A stretch of DNA of 15,038 nt from an uncultured Bacteroidales bacterium (GCA_900552315.1 URZM01000037.1:1-15038), one strand, 5' to 3'; positions 8,401 through 15,038 are shown, counted from the stretch's first letter. Notes: generated by a model from the sequence alone, not told the origin. Program-made: numbers and translations.

Positions 8401-9787
8401 GAAGGAGATTTACGCCGAGGAGGCTGTCAACCCCATCCACAACGAGCCGATGGTGCGCCACGCGAATACGTTCATCGAGGTGGACGAGGAGGCCGTGCGT
8501 AAGCAGGGACTCGTGCCGGATGACCAGATACCGCTGGACCGCATACCGGTGCAGCTCAACTCCATGACGCTGGGACAGCTCCTGATGCTTGACATCATAG
8601 CCACCAACGCCGCCGACGGCTGGAAGCGCCCCATCTACTGGGCATGCACCGTGGGCACGGAGAACTATCAGCAGTTCCTCCCCTACGTGCGCTTCACGGG
8701 CATGGCCTACCAGCTGGTGCCATACGAGGCCAACGGCGATACGGACACGGAGATCACCTACGGGATAGTGAAGAAATACCTGTGGGGCGGAGCCGACAAT
8801 TACGAGAACCCGCCCTATTTCGACGAGACGGCGGGACGCATGCTCTCGGCCACGCGCATGTCGGTGCTTGAGCTGGCCAAGAGCCTCACGCTGGAGGGAA
8901 CGCTTCTCATGAACGGCGAGCAAGTGACGGCGCAGGCCAAGAAGAAATTCGACATGGCCGCAGAGGTGCTGGCACTCTACGAGCGACGCCTGGCAGGGGC
9001 GGCGCGCCCAATGAGCTTCTCCGATGTCTACACCCTGGGCACCACCTACTGCACCCTGGGCGAGACCCTCAAGGACAAGAAGCTGACGGACAAGGGCCTG
9101 AAGGTACTCTCCGACGCCATGACGCGCTACGCGCAGAACGTGAAATACACCGACATGCTGGCGGACAAGTGGGGCCTGAGAAAGAGCAGGGACCCGCAGA
9201 CAGGCGCCGTACACCTCGGGCTGGAGGTGCAGACTACACCGGAAAATTCCGTGATACTGTTCTCATATTTCGAGCTTGTGAAGGTCTACAACTATTACAG
9301 CGACCTGGCAGCGCACGGATATGACCCCCAAGCATGCGACCAGGCCACGCTGGAGGGCCAGAAGCTTACGGACTCCACCAAGAAGGTGCTGAAAGCCGCC
9401 GGCATAAGCGAGGCTCTGCTCAACCGCCTGCGTGGATATTACGAGACCGACGGCTCCGCATCCTCGGCCGAGGGAGGGGAAATGCCCGGCGGCTACGACA
9501 TGGAGTCGCTAACAGAGGGCATAGCCCAGTATGCCGAGGTGGTGGTGGAGATGCAGGGCAAGACCCCGCAGGAGTATGCCGCCGCCTCAGAGGAGGAGAG
9601 GCAGATAGACTCCCTGTTCGTGATGGCTCTCCAGCAGTACCTCTACATGGGAGGCACCGAGGAGGAGCTGATGAAATACGAGATATTCAACTCCGTCGAC
9701 ATGGACAGGTCAATGTCGGTGTTCGACGCCTACATTGCAGCACATCCTGAGATGATGGAGGAACTGCAAGACCTGGCGACCCGGTAA
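5426..9787 (+). CDS. DUF2723-family giant multi-pass membrane protein (glycosyltransferase-like)
   Basis: A 1453-residue protein with an N-terminal DUF2723 domain: after the first membrane helix (about 15-30) comes the hallmark WDCGEF (38-42) and IGHPPGNP (51-58), with acidic residues in the position expected of a GT-C-like lipid-sugar transferase. About 13 hydrophobic segments follow up to residue 443, then a large extracytoplasmic region (about 445-715), more helices (about 721-740, 748-768, 777-806, 845-865), the motif QPRERDYAF near 773, and a soluble part with NGDNDTFPLWY (898-908). The C-terminal 300 residues are helical and TPR-like in look. DUF2723 proteins are widespread in Bacteroidota and related to protein O-mannosyltransferases; a role in protein or envelope glycosylation is inferred, not shown. 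It is the first gene of the plus-strand operon, 8 bp before the deacetylase. Codons for residues about 332-412 are less GC-rich than the rest. Confidence 0.88.
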   Translation: MVFTRKYNLVNNLTGWGVFIIALVTYWLTLEPTASYWDCGEFIIQADKLEIGHPPGNPIFMLTARFFANFAFGDASLVALMVNAMSGLLSALTILLLFWTVTHLVRRLAVKDSATELSLPQYLTVMGSGVCAALAYAWSDTFWFSAVEGEVYAFSSFCTALVFWLILKWENRADQPHSDRYLILIAYVIGISIAVHLLNLLCIPAIVLVYCYRKVPDMNVKKSLLALAVGFAIIVLVLYGLVPGFIEVAGWFELFAVNTLGLPFNTGLIAYTVLTVGALCWSLYELYTQRSAARIIISSSLAVLISGILFIGSGIWLGVALFLCFVSALIIMFRMTGRLVISTTSGFMAKGFKYIATGVMVAVALVTFLLMGGDYHKASRVIFLVIVVANLVIFNKKFTPRKKDITIPIGSKDTGNVVRWLNIAMWSIAVIFVGYSSYALILIRSNADTPMNQNSPDNVFALSSYLNREQYGETPLLYGYTFESQPQMKTTLYQNPDYPEVTEQNATPIMEKGNAMYSKGVAGAKAPSTSGFLTHDELEDVESLDARGGDFYALYDYESKPVMNPELNILLPRIHSSLPSHKAAYALWVPGLYEDGETVPLSAIDADSGEETPLLERDYAMNKNGTDYEYNELGMPYHKQATALKPTFGQNMEFFFNYQLNHMYWRYFLWNFAGRQNDINNQYGEKDAGNWISGIPAIDDSRLGDQSLLPEELGKDNKGHNVYYMLPLLLGILGLLWQAFRGKRGIEQFWVVFFLFFMTGIAIVLYLNQPPLQPRERDYAFAGSFYAFAIWIGMGVAAIRHIILWLMERRGDKGAKAATGQARSEKEESVPSATKPAGMNGKGQLIASVVGAVIGLLVPLQMVSQTWDDHDRSGRYAARDYAINYLNSLEPNAIVFCNGDNDTFPLWYAQEVEGVRPDVKIINLSYLGSEWYANQQRMQTYDAAPVHFTAKPQDYAYGRRNVVYALPTEFDEHKKQVPGTDFDTETPLVDALKEIYAEEAVNPIHNEPMVRHANTFIEVDEEAVRKQGLVPDDQIPLDRIPVQLNSMTLGQLLMLDIIATNAADGWKRPIYWACTVGTENYQQFLPYVRFTGMAYQLVPYEANGDTDTEITYGIVKKYLWGGADNYENPPYFDETAGRMLSATRMSVLELAKSLTLEGTLLMNGEQVTAQAKKKFDMAAEVLALYERRLAGAARPMSFSDVYTLGTTYCTLGETLKDKKLTDKGLKVLSDAMTRYAQNVKYTDMLADKWGLRKSRDPQTGAVHLGLEVQTTPENSVILFSYFELVKVYNYYSDLAAHGYDPQACDQATLEGQKLTDSTKKVLKAAGISEALLNRLRGYYETDGSASSAEGGEMPGGYDMESLTEGIAQYAEVVVEMQGKTPQEYAAASEEERQIDSLFVMALQQYLYMGGTEEELMKYEIFNSVDMDRSMSVFDAYIAAHPEMMEELQDLATR

Positions 9788-9795
9788 CCTCTGCC

Positions 9796-10440
9796 ATGCT
9801 GATAGAACGTCCGCCCCGCCTGTTCCGCGCCTTGGTACCCGGAGGCATCTTCCGCATGCCGGCCGGAAAGAGGGGGCATGACATCTATCTCACCTTCGAT
9901 GACGGCCCGATACCGGAAGCCACCCCTTGGGTGCTGGACACCCTGGACCGCTACGGAGTGAAGGCCACCTTCTTCATGGTTGGCGACAACGCCCGCCGCC
10001 ATCCGGAGCTGGCGCGCGAGGTGGCGCGCCGGGGCCACCGCATAGGCAACCACACCATGCACCACCTGCAGGGGGTGAAAGTGACCACACGCACTTACCT
10101 GCGGGACGTGAGCGAGGCGCAGGCGCACGTATGTCCCGAAGGCGTGGCCGAGGCATGCGACGGTCTGCCGCTGTTCCGGCCGCCGCATGGATGGCTGAGG
10201 CCGCGCCAGGCGCGTGCCATGCGGAAGCATTACCGGGTTGTGATGTATGACCTGGTGACGCGTGACTATTCGCGTAGGCTGACCGCCGCACAGGTGCTTG
10301 ACAACGTGAAGCGTTACGCACGTCCCGGAGCCATAGTGGTGTTTCACGACTCGCTGAAGAGCCTGCCTCGGCTACGCGAGGCTCTCCCCTCTGCGCTGGA
10401 GTGGCTCCAGGAGCAGGGATACGAGTTCAAACTATTGTGA
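9796..10440 (+). CDS. NodB-family polysaccharide deacetylase
   Basis: A 214-residue carbohydrate esterase 4 type protein. All five family motifs are present: TFDDGP (33-38) with the catalytic base and metal Asp (Asp35-Asp36), HTMHH (86-90) giving the two metal histidines His86 and His90, RPPHG (128-132, with His in place of the usual Tyr), a DLVTRDY stretch (152-158) where families carry the W-D-D motif, and FHDS (183-186) with the catalytic His184. It would remove acetyl groups from N-acetylated glycans. I see no cleavable signal peptide or strong membrane helix, so it may act inside the cell or at the inner face of the membrane. It starts 8 bp after the DUF2723 stop and is translationally close to it, which fits a shared envelope-glycan role. 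The exact substrate cannot be told. Confidence 0.92.
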   Translation: MLIERPPRLFRALVPGGIFRMPAGKRGHDIYLTFDDGPIPEATPWVLDTLDRYGVKATFFMVGDNARRHPELAREVARRGHRIGNHTMHHLQGVKVTTRTYLRDVSEAQAHVCPEGVAEACDGLPLFRPPHGWLRPRQARAMRKHYRVVMYDLVTRDYSRRLTAAQVLDNVKRYARPGAIVVFHDSLKSLPRLREALPSALEWLQEQGYEFKLL

Positions 10441-10462
10441 CACAGACATATACAGGAATGAA

Positions 10463-11479
10463 ATGAGCGAGAGGAAGAAGAGAGTGTTGGTGGTAGGGGC
10501 CGGCGGGTTCACCGGCGGGTTCATAGTGGGCGAAGGCCTGAATCGTGGATATGAGGTATGGGCCGGCGTGCGGGCCAGCACCTCGCGGCGATTCCTCACC
10601 GACCCGTCCATAAAGTTCGTCACCCTGGATTTCGACGAGCCGGACAGCCTGTGCGCCACGTTGCGCGAGGCACTTCCCGAAGGAGAGCGCTGGGACTGCA
10701 TAGTCTACAACTTAGGGGCTACCAAGGCGCTGCATTTCATGGATTTCTCGCGCATCAACCATGATTACCTGCACTCGTTCCTGGAGGCTCTGAAAGAGGC
10801 AGACATGGTTCCCGAGAGGTTCCTGTACATGAGCTCGCTGTCGGTGATGGGACCAGGCGACGAAAAAGGGTACACACCCTTCACCACCACCTCCATCCCC
10901 CGTCCCGACACCCGCTACGGCACCTCCAAGCTGAAGGCGGAGACCTGCCTGGAGACGAGCGGCGTGCCATACATCATATTCCGCTGCACCGGCATCTACG
11001 GGCCTCACGAGAAGGACTATTACCTGATGTTCAAGAGCATAGCCTCCGGAGTTGACTTCTCCGTGGGCTACCGCAAGCAGATGCTCACGTTCATATATGT
11101 GGAGGACCTGGCCAAGGCCATCTACGACGCCCTGGAAAAAGCCCCGGCCAACCGCAAGTACCTCATCTCCGAGGAGCGGGCCTATACCCAGAAAGAGTTC
11201 CGCACCATAGCGGCACGCAAGCTGGGCAAGAGACACGTGCTGCCCATCGTGGCCCCCATCTGGGCGCTGAGATGCGTGTGCGCCGTCAGCGGCATGATAG
11301 GAAAGATACGCGGCAAGGCCATGACCCTGAACCCGGACAAGTACCGCATAATGAGACAACGCAACTGGCAGGCGGACGTGTCGGCGGCAAAGGCCGATTT
11401 CGGCTTCAAGGCCCCCACCTCGCTCGAGCAAGGAGTGTCGAAAGCCGTGGACTGGTACCGCCAGGCCGGGTGGCTATGA
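10463..11479 (+). CDS. Extended SDR, NAD-dependent epimerase/dehydratase family
   Basis: A 338-residue Rossmann-fold protein. The N-terminal nucleotide-binding motif GAGGFTG (12-18) is the extended-SDR GxxGxxG type. Ser124/Ser125 in YMSSLSV and the YGTSK motif (Tyr152, Lys156) make up the catalytic Ser-Tyr-Lys set. IYGPHEKD (178-185) and FIYVEDLAKA further on are typical of sugar-nucleotide epimerases/dehydratases. The C-terminal third is the variable substrate domain. The substrate is probably a nucleotide sugar or related polyol, but cannot be named from sequence. It begins 22 bp after the deacetylase and its stop codon overlaps an ATG (ATGA at 11476-11479). Operon partners suggest surface glycan metabolism. 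Confidence 0.9.
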   Translation: MSERKKRVLVVGAGGFTGGFIVGEGLNRGYEVWAGVRASTSRRFLTDPSIKFVTLDFDEPDSLCATLREALPEGERWDCIVYNLGATKALHFMDFSRINHDYLHSFLEALKEADMVPERFLYMSSLSVMGPGDEKGYTPFTTTSIPRPDTRYGTSKLKAETCLETSGVPYIIFRCTGIYGPHEKDYYLMFKSIASGVDFSVGYRKQMLTFIYVEDLAKAIYDALEKAPANRKYLISEERAYTQKEFRTIAARKLGKRHVLPIVAPIWALRCVCAVSGMIGKIRGKAMTLNPDKYRIMRQRNWQADVSAAKADFGFKAPTSLEQGVSKAVDWYRQAGWL

Positions 11480-11524
11480 ATGAAAACATGTCCAGACCCA
11501 CCATCCCGGACAAGACTCTGAACT

Positions 11525-12529
11525 ATGCCTGACTCGATACACAACGTCCATACACAGCATGCGGCCCCGGCGCCAGCCACCCTCCCGCCCCTGCCAGGCG
11601 AGGAGGCAATGACGCCGCACATGGAACTGCCCGCCCTCCCCGACCGTGACGCGGCCGCCGTCAAGGAGCTGGTGTCGGCGCACACAGGCACAACCACCGC
11701 TAAAAAAAACGTGACGCGCCCATCCACCGCCACAGCGCAGCCCGCAGTGCCGGACACCCTGACTACAGACACCACGGCGGCCGACACGGCCACGGCGCAG
11801 GCCAAGACCCGTCTGGGCATAAGCGTGGAACCGTCGGGACAGGGGCATGCAGCCCGGACGGCAACCGCCGGAACGACGGCGGACGACACGGCCTCATGGG
11901 TGATGACGGGCTTGATGCTGCTCTTCCTGCTGGTGGCCTTCAAGATGCGCCGCAATGTCAAGTACCTGAAAGGGATGCTCAACGAGACAGTGAACTCACG
12001 CACCCGGCAGAACATGTTCGTGGACACGGCCCGCGAGACCACCTTCGCCATGCTGCTGAACCTGCTGTGCGTGGCCTGCTGCGGGCTGCTGCTGGCGCAA
12101 GGCGCCGATCTCACACGCATGGGAGAGGCCTCTCCGGCCGGAGAGTTCCCGCCGGGACTGTGGACATGCCTGGCACTGTCGGCAGGCTACTGGCTACTCC
12201 AGTGGATTGCATATTTAATCATCGGCCATACGTTCACCACCCCTGCGGGAGCCAACCTGTGGCTTCAGGGCTTCAAGGCGTGCAGCGGGCTGCTGGGGCT
12301 TGTCCTGTTCCCGCTGGCGCTTGTCGGCGTGTTTTATCCCGCCGGGCTGACTTGGGTGCTCACAGCCGCCCTCACGTTATACTTTTCAGCGCGAGTATTG
12401 TTTATTTTCAAAGGAATCAGAATTTTTTCGGGCCGCCGCACTTACTATATCCTTTTTTTGTACTACCTTTGCAGCGTGGAAATCGTCCCGGTGCTTCTGA
12501 TTTGGCAGGCCGCATGCCTGTGGGGATGA
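11525..12529 (+). CDS. DUF4271 domain membrane protein with low-complexity N-terminus
   Basis: A 334-residue protein. The first 120 residues are Ala/Thr/Pro-rich low complexity without clear structure. Hydrophobic segments follow at about 124-140, 175-191, 212-233, 251-271 and 274-296, with a final one at about 306-331 carrying the C-terminal LYYLCSVEIVP, which resembles the FLYLCTLEIIP signature I recall for DUF4271. In Bacteroidales a DUF4271 gene commonly lies just before hemD, as here, which supports the call. Function is unknown. An A8 run at 11702-11709 is read as AAA AAA AAC. The last third of the gene (12381-12470) is only about 37% GC by my count against about 70% in 12121-12180, with unusual codons (TTA, TTG, CTT, ATT, AGA), probably because it contains a promoter for hemD. 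Confidence 0.78.
   Translation: MPDSIHNVHTQHAAPAPATLPPLPGEEAMTPHMELPALPDRDAAAVKELVSAHTGTTTAKKNVTRPSTATAQPAVPDTLTTDTTAADTATAQAKTRLGISVEPSGQGHAARTATAGTTADDTASWVMTGLMLLFLLVAFKMRRNVKYLKGMLNETVNSRTRQNMFVDTARETTFAMLLNLLCVACCGLLLAQGADLTRMGEASPAGEFPPGLWTCLALSAGYWLLQWIAYLIIGHTFTTPAGANLWLQGFKACSGLLGLVLFPLALVGVFYPAGLTWVLTAALTLYFSARVLFIFKGIRIFSGRRTYYILFLYYLCSVEIVPVLLIWQAACLWG
12453..12471 (+). promoter_or_regulatory. Candidate internal promoter for hemD inside the DUF4271 gene
   Basis: TACCTTTG at 12464-12471 fits the -7 consensus TAnnTTTG and is preceded by a T7 tract (12453-12459), like the other promoters here. No TTTG is found 19-21 bp upstream, so the -33 half is missing or weak. The leader to the hemD ATG would be about 148 nt. 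The surrounding coding sequence uses atypical AT-rich codons, consistent with a second constraint. Confidence 0.4.
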
Positions 12530-12625
12530 GGCGGAGGGGTTTCCAGGCCCATACCGGCTACATCACAAGAAATTCCAATCTCTCCGAAACACACAACACA
12601 CTGCATAACTATAAATGTTTCAGGA

Positions 12626-13384
12626 ATGAAAATCAAAAAAGTCCTTGTCTCGCAGCCCCAGCCCGAAGCAGGCAAATCCCCCTATTTCGACATCGCGGAG
12701 AAATACGGCCTTGAGCTGATATTCCGCCCGTTCATCAAGGTAGAGGGACTCACGGCCAAGGAGTTCCGTCAGCAGAAGGTCAACATCGCCGACTATACCG
12801 GCGTTATCTTCACCGCCAAGACGGCCGTGGACAATTATTTCCGCCTGGCGGAGGAGACCCGTTTCGACGTGCCCGACACCATGAAATATGTCTGCACCAC
12901 CGAGTCCATAGCCAACTACCTCCAGAAATATATCGTCTACCGCAAACGCAAGATTTTCTTCGGCCAGACAGGCAAGATAGACGACCAGCAGCTGCTCGCG
13001 GCCCTGACGAAGCACAACAAGGAGAAATATCTCATTCCCGTGAGCGACGTGCACAAGGACAACCTGGCCGTGTTGGACAAGCATAAGGTGAACTACACCA
13101 AGGCCGTGATGTACAAGACGGTCAGCAACGATTTCACCCCTGACGAGCCATTCGACTATGACATGCTCATCTTCTTCAGCCCCGCCGGCATCAACTCCCT
13201 GACCAAGAATTTCCCTGATTTCGACCAGGACAGGCAGGGAGTGAAGATAGGATGTTTCGGACTCAACACGGCCAAGGCCGTGAAGGACGCGGGCCTGCGC
13301 CTGGACGTGGAGGCCCCGACGCCCAAGTACCACTCCATGACAGCCGCCCTGACGGCCTTCCTGGAGGAGCACAAGGAGGACTGA
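12626..13384 (+). CDS. hemD: Uroporphyrinogen-III synthase (HemD) family protein
   Basis: A 252-residue cytoplasmic protein of the normal HemD length, with the weakly conserved two-lobed pattern of the family: first lobe from KVLVSQP (5-11), GVIFTAKTAVDNYF (about 59-72), a hinge, then LIPVSDVHKDNLAVL, VMYKTV, and IFFSPAGINSL and IGCFGLNTAKAVKDAG in the second lobe. HemD folds hydroxymethylbilane to uroporphyrinogen III with inversion of ring D, for heme, siroheme or cobalamin. Sequence identity in this family is always low, so the assignment rests on the overall motif pattern plus the DUF4271 neighbour. No other tetrapyrrole gene is in the window. It is 96 bp from the DUF4271 stop and convergent with the MATE gene. 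The start at 12626 (MKIKKVL) is the natural one: it opens directly into the first beta-strand. Confidence 0.85.
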   Translation: MKIKKVLVSQPQPEAGKSPYFDIAEKYGLELIFRPFIKVEGLTAKEFRQQKVNIADYTGVIFTAKTAVDNYFRLAEETRFDVPDTMKYVCTTESIANYLQKYIVYRKRKIFFGQTGKIDDQQLLAALTKHNKEKYLIPVSDVHKDNLAVLDKHKVNYTKAVMYKTVSNDFTPDEPFDYDMLIFFSPAGINSLTKNFPDFDQDRQGVKIGCFGLNTAKAVKDAGLRLDVEAPTPKYHSMTAALTAFLEEHKED

Positions 13385-13413
13385 GCGGAGCTTGCAGACC
13401 GACGACATACACA

Positions 13414-13446
13414 ATGCGGCGTGCCGCGCGGAGACTCCCGCCGCAT
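13414..13446 (+). terminator. Weak hairpin between the convergent hemD and MATE genes
   Basis: ATGCGGCG (13414-13421) and CGCCGCAT (13439-13446) form a perfect 8-bp stem with a 17-nt loop in the 82-bp convergent gap. There is no T tract on either side, so it is not a classic intrinsic terminator; it may still serve as a bidirectional end or RNA 3' stabiliser. Confidence 0.3.
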
Positions 13447-13466
13447 GCAGGGACGGGACCTACGCG

Positions 13467-14816
13467 TCAGGGGCGCTGGGTGCGCAAGAAGGAGCGGCGG
13501 TAGAGCACAGCAGCCAGGACAAGGGCCACGGAGAAACTGTAATACACCCCTGCCGAGGCCATGCCCAGCCCGGAGGCCAGGAACAGCATCACCGGCGCTC
13601 CTACCAGCAGATACGAAGTCACCGATATGGGTATGAGCGGACGCACCCTGGAGGTGCCCCTGAGGGCGTTGACGTAAGTCATCTGCACGGCGTCGGCGTA
13701 TTGGTACAGCACCAGCGGAAAGACGAGGGTGGCACCGACCCCTATAACCGCAGGGTCTGAGGTGAAGAGTGTGAGTATCCCTCCCCCGAAAAGCAAGAAA
13801 GTGATACTGGCCAAGGTAGCCAGGCAGAGTATCATGCGCAGGCCGGCGCGAGCCGTGGCGAGTATGCCTGCACGGTCGCCGACCCCTGTGAGGTTGGCCA
13901 CCCTGATGGAGGTGGCGGTGGTGAAGCTCATGTAGGTCATGAAGCCGAGCTGCCCCATGACCAGCACCACCTGGTAGGCGGCCAGCTGCTCCTTGCCGTA
14001 CCACCCGCTGACCACGGCTCCCAGGCCCCACAGGCTGCACTCCACGCCTGACTGTATCATGACCGGCACGGACGTGCGCCACAGGCCTCGGCGCTGGCCC
14101 GGCACCGGCACCGGGCAGCGAAGCCCCTCGCGGTAAGGGCGGTAACGGCGCGAGCGTGTCACCACCCATGCCATGGCCACGGAGCATGCCACCCTGGCCA
14201 GCAGGGTGCTCAGCCCGGCTCCCGCGAGGCCCAGCTCAGGCATGCCGCAATGGCCGAATATGAGAAGGTAGTTGCCCGCTATGTTGAGCAGGTTTCCTCC
14301 CACTATTATCACCATGGGGCTGACCGTGTCGGTGACCCCCATGGCCATCTGCATGCAGGGATAGAACAGGGAGCCGACTATGACGGAGGCGAGGACTATG
14401 AGGTAATACTCCTTCACGAGCGGCAGCAGCTCGGGAGGCTGCCCCATGTGCGGGAGGGCGAAATACATGCCTCCCATCACCAGGCACACGAACATGGCGA
14501 GCGTGACGTTGAACCTGAGGGCCACGCGGAGCATGCTGCCCGCGTCCCTGAAGCGACCCGCGCCCCAGAGCGCGCCTATGAGAGGGGTCACGCCCCCCGC
14601 GAACCCCATCTGCATGACAAGCGGCACCATGTAGAGATTGTTCACGAAGGCCGCCGAGGCCAGCTCGCGCGTGCCGTAGGCCCCCACCATCATGGTGTCG
14701 GCCATGCTCACCACTATGGTGCCGAGCTGCGTCACAAGCACCGGAAGCCCGAGCCTGAAAAGTATGGAATAGATGCCCCACCTGCCGGCAGGGGTGTTGA
14801 CTGTATGGTCTTTCAT
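13467..14816 (-). CDS. MATE-family (NorM-type) multidrug/cation antiporter
   Basis: A 449-residue, 12-helix membrane protein, the standard MATE length, with no signal peptide. It begins with GLPVLVTQLGTIVVSMAD followed by TMMVG. Three acidic residues in the membrane stand at Asp40, Glu259 (in QSGVE) and Asp375 (in YADAVQ); these line up with Asp36, Glu255 and Asp371 of Vibrio cholerae NorM with a constant offset of four, which points to the Na+-coupled NorM branch. The second half repeats the fold (about 245-440). It exports drugs or metabolites in exchange for Na+ or H+; the substrate is not predictable. Monocistronic as far as visible: convergent with hemD and with its own promoter upstream. 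Start ATG at 14814-14816 gives a short polar N-terminus, as usual for the family. Confidence 0.94.
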   Translation of the reverse strand: MKDHTVNTPAGRWGIYSILFRLGLPVLVTQLGTIVVSMADTMMVGAYGTRELASAAFVNNLYMVPLVMQMGFAGGVTPLIGALWGAGRFRDAGSMLRVALRFNVTLAMFVCLVMGGMYFALPHMGQPPELLPLVKEYYLIVLASVIVGSLFYPCMQMAMGVTDTVSPMVIIVGGNLLNIAGNYLLIFGHCGMPELGLAGAGLSTLLARVACSVAMAWVVTRSRRYRPYREGLRCPVPVPGQRRGLWRTSVPVMIQSGVECSLWGLGAVVSGWYGKEQLAAYQVVLVMGQLGFMTYMSFTTATSIRVANLTGVGDRAGILATARAGLRMILCLATLASITFLLFGGGILTLFTSDPAVIGVGATLVFPLVLYQYADAVQMTYVNALRGTSRVRPLIPISVTSYLLVGAPVMLFLASGLGMASAGVYYSFSVALVLAAVLYRRSFLRTQRP

Positions 14817-14874
14817 GAGGTATGTCGTCGTAGTATGTGCATAGCGAGGGCCTCCCCTCCTCAGGGACGCTCCC

Positions 14875-14887
14875 GCATCCGGGATGC
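14875..14887. promoter_or_regulatory. Operator-like palindrome at the MATE transcription start
   Basis: GCATCC (14875-14880), one central base, then GGATGC (14882-14887): a perfect inverted repeat with 6-base arms. It abuts the predicted -7 box of the MATE gene and covers the expected start of transcription near 14880, where a bound repressor would block initiation. No regulator gene is visible in the window. Confidence 0.4.
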
Positions 14888-14918
14888 AAAATTAGTGAAA
14901 TCCCTCCAAATACTCAAC
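14887..14918 (-). promoter_or_regulatory. Candidate promoter for the MATE gene
   Basis: Read on the minus strand: GTTG (14918-14915), a 20-bp spacer, then TAATTTTG (14894-14887), matching TAnnTTTG with one mismatch in the -33 box. The leader would be about 65 nt to the ATG at 14816. Confidence 0.6.
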
Positions 14919-14997
14919 TGCCGACAGCCCCCGGGGCGGTCAAGGGCGCGGTGAACAAAGCGAAAAGAGGGGTGTGGAGTGTTTTTTCGGCGCAGGA

Positions 14998-15030
14998 TTG
15001 TTGCGGTTCAAGTTTTTTTCACTAATTTTA
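14998..15030 (+). promoter_or_regulatory. Possible rightward promoter for a gene beyond the window
   Basis: TTGT (14998-15001) and TAATTTTA (15023-15030) are 21 bp apart, or GTTG (15000-15003) with 19 bp; each element has one or two mismatches to consensus. A T7 tract lies at 15013-15019. Transcription would start at about the right edge of the window, divergent from the MATE gene. The gene it would serve is not visible. Confidence 0.35.
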
Positions 15031-15038
15031 GGGCAAAA

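Noticed and set aside
6560..9214. 884-codon minus-strand open frame opposite the DUF2723 gene
   Set aside because: Very long but entirely antisense to a conserved protein; its His/Val/Arg-rich composition and absence of motifs fit a compositional shadow.
11182..12120. 312-codon minus-strand open frame across the epimerase/DUF4271 junction
   Set aside because: Ser/Val/Ala-rich low complexity, antisense to two plausible genes, with no promoter or recognisable domain.
11896..12714. Plus-strand frame overlapping DUF4271 and hemD as a separate gene
   Set aside because: It runs into hemD in another frame and has Arg/Gly/Ala-rich shadow composition; kept only as the possible -1 slippage product.
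13414..13446. Strong intrinsic terminator between hemD and MATE
   Set aside because: The 8-bp stem has a long loop and no T tract, so it is listed only as a weak candidate.

Overview
This 15 kb window looks like ordinary chromosomal backbone from a GC-rich member of the Bacteroidales (Bacteroidota). The evidence is the gene families (a DUF2723 giant membrane protein, a DUF4271 protein next to a HemD-family protein, a Bacteroidota-style long Rel enzyme and PurN), near-absent Shine-Dalgarno sites, and promoters of the Bacteroidota type (TTTG at -33, TAnnTTTG at -7). A Muribaculaceae- or Rikenellaceae-like host would fit, but the sequence seen here does not settle the family. No rRNA, tRNA, IS element, CRISPR array or phage gene is visible.

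Left block, minus strand (5226 down to 1): purN, then a bifunctional (p)ppGpp synthetase/hydrolase (rel/spoT), then a 7TM-HD phosphohydrolase of the PgpH (c-di-AMP phosphodiesterase) family that runs off the left edge. Gaps are only 13 and 22 bp, so this is probably one transcript driven from a promoter at about 5253-5286. It joins purine synthesis to two purine-nucleotide second messengers. The PurN protein is unusual: the complete formyltransferase domain is followed in frame by a Pro-rich/charged linker and a CD225/dispanin-type membrane domain, which would make a membrane-attached PurN.

Middle block, plus strand (5426 to 13384): a 1453-residue DUF2723 multi-pass membrane protein (likely envelope glycosyltransferase-like), a NodB polysaccharide deacetylase, an extended SDR (NAD-dependent epimerase/dehydratase), a DUF4271 membrane protein with a low-complexity N-terminus, and a HemD (uroporphyrinogen-III synthase) family protein. 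The first four are tightly packed behind a very good promoter at 5341-5372. HemD appears to have an additional promoter buried in the AT-rich, rare-codon 3' end of the DUF4271 gene.

Right block: a minus-strand NorM-type MATE efflux transporter, convergent with hemD, with its own promoter and an operator-like palindrome at the expected transcription start. The last 50 bases probably hold an outward promoter for a gene beyond the right edge.

No stretch longer than 300 bases lacks a gene. The two longest non-coding intervals (5227-5425 and 14817-15038) are divergent promoter regions.
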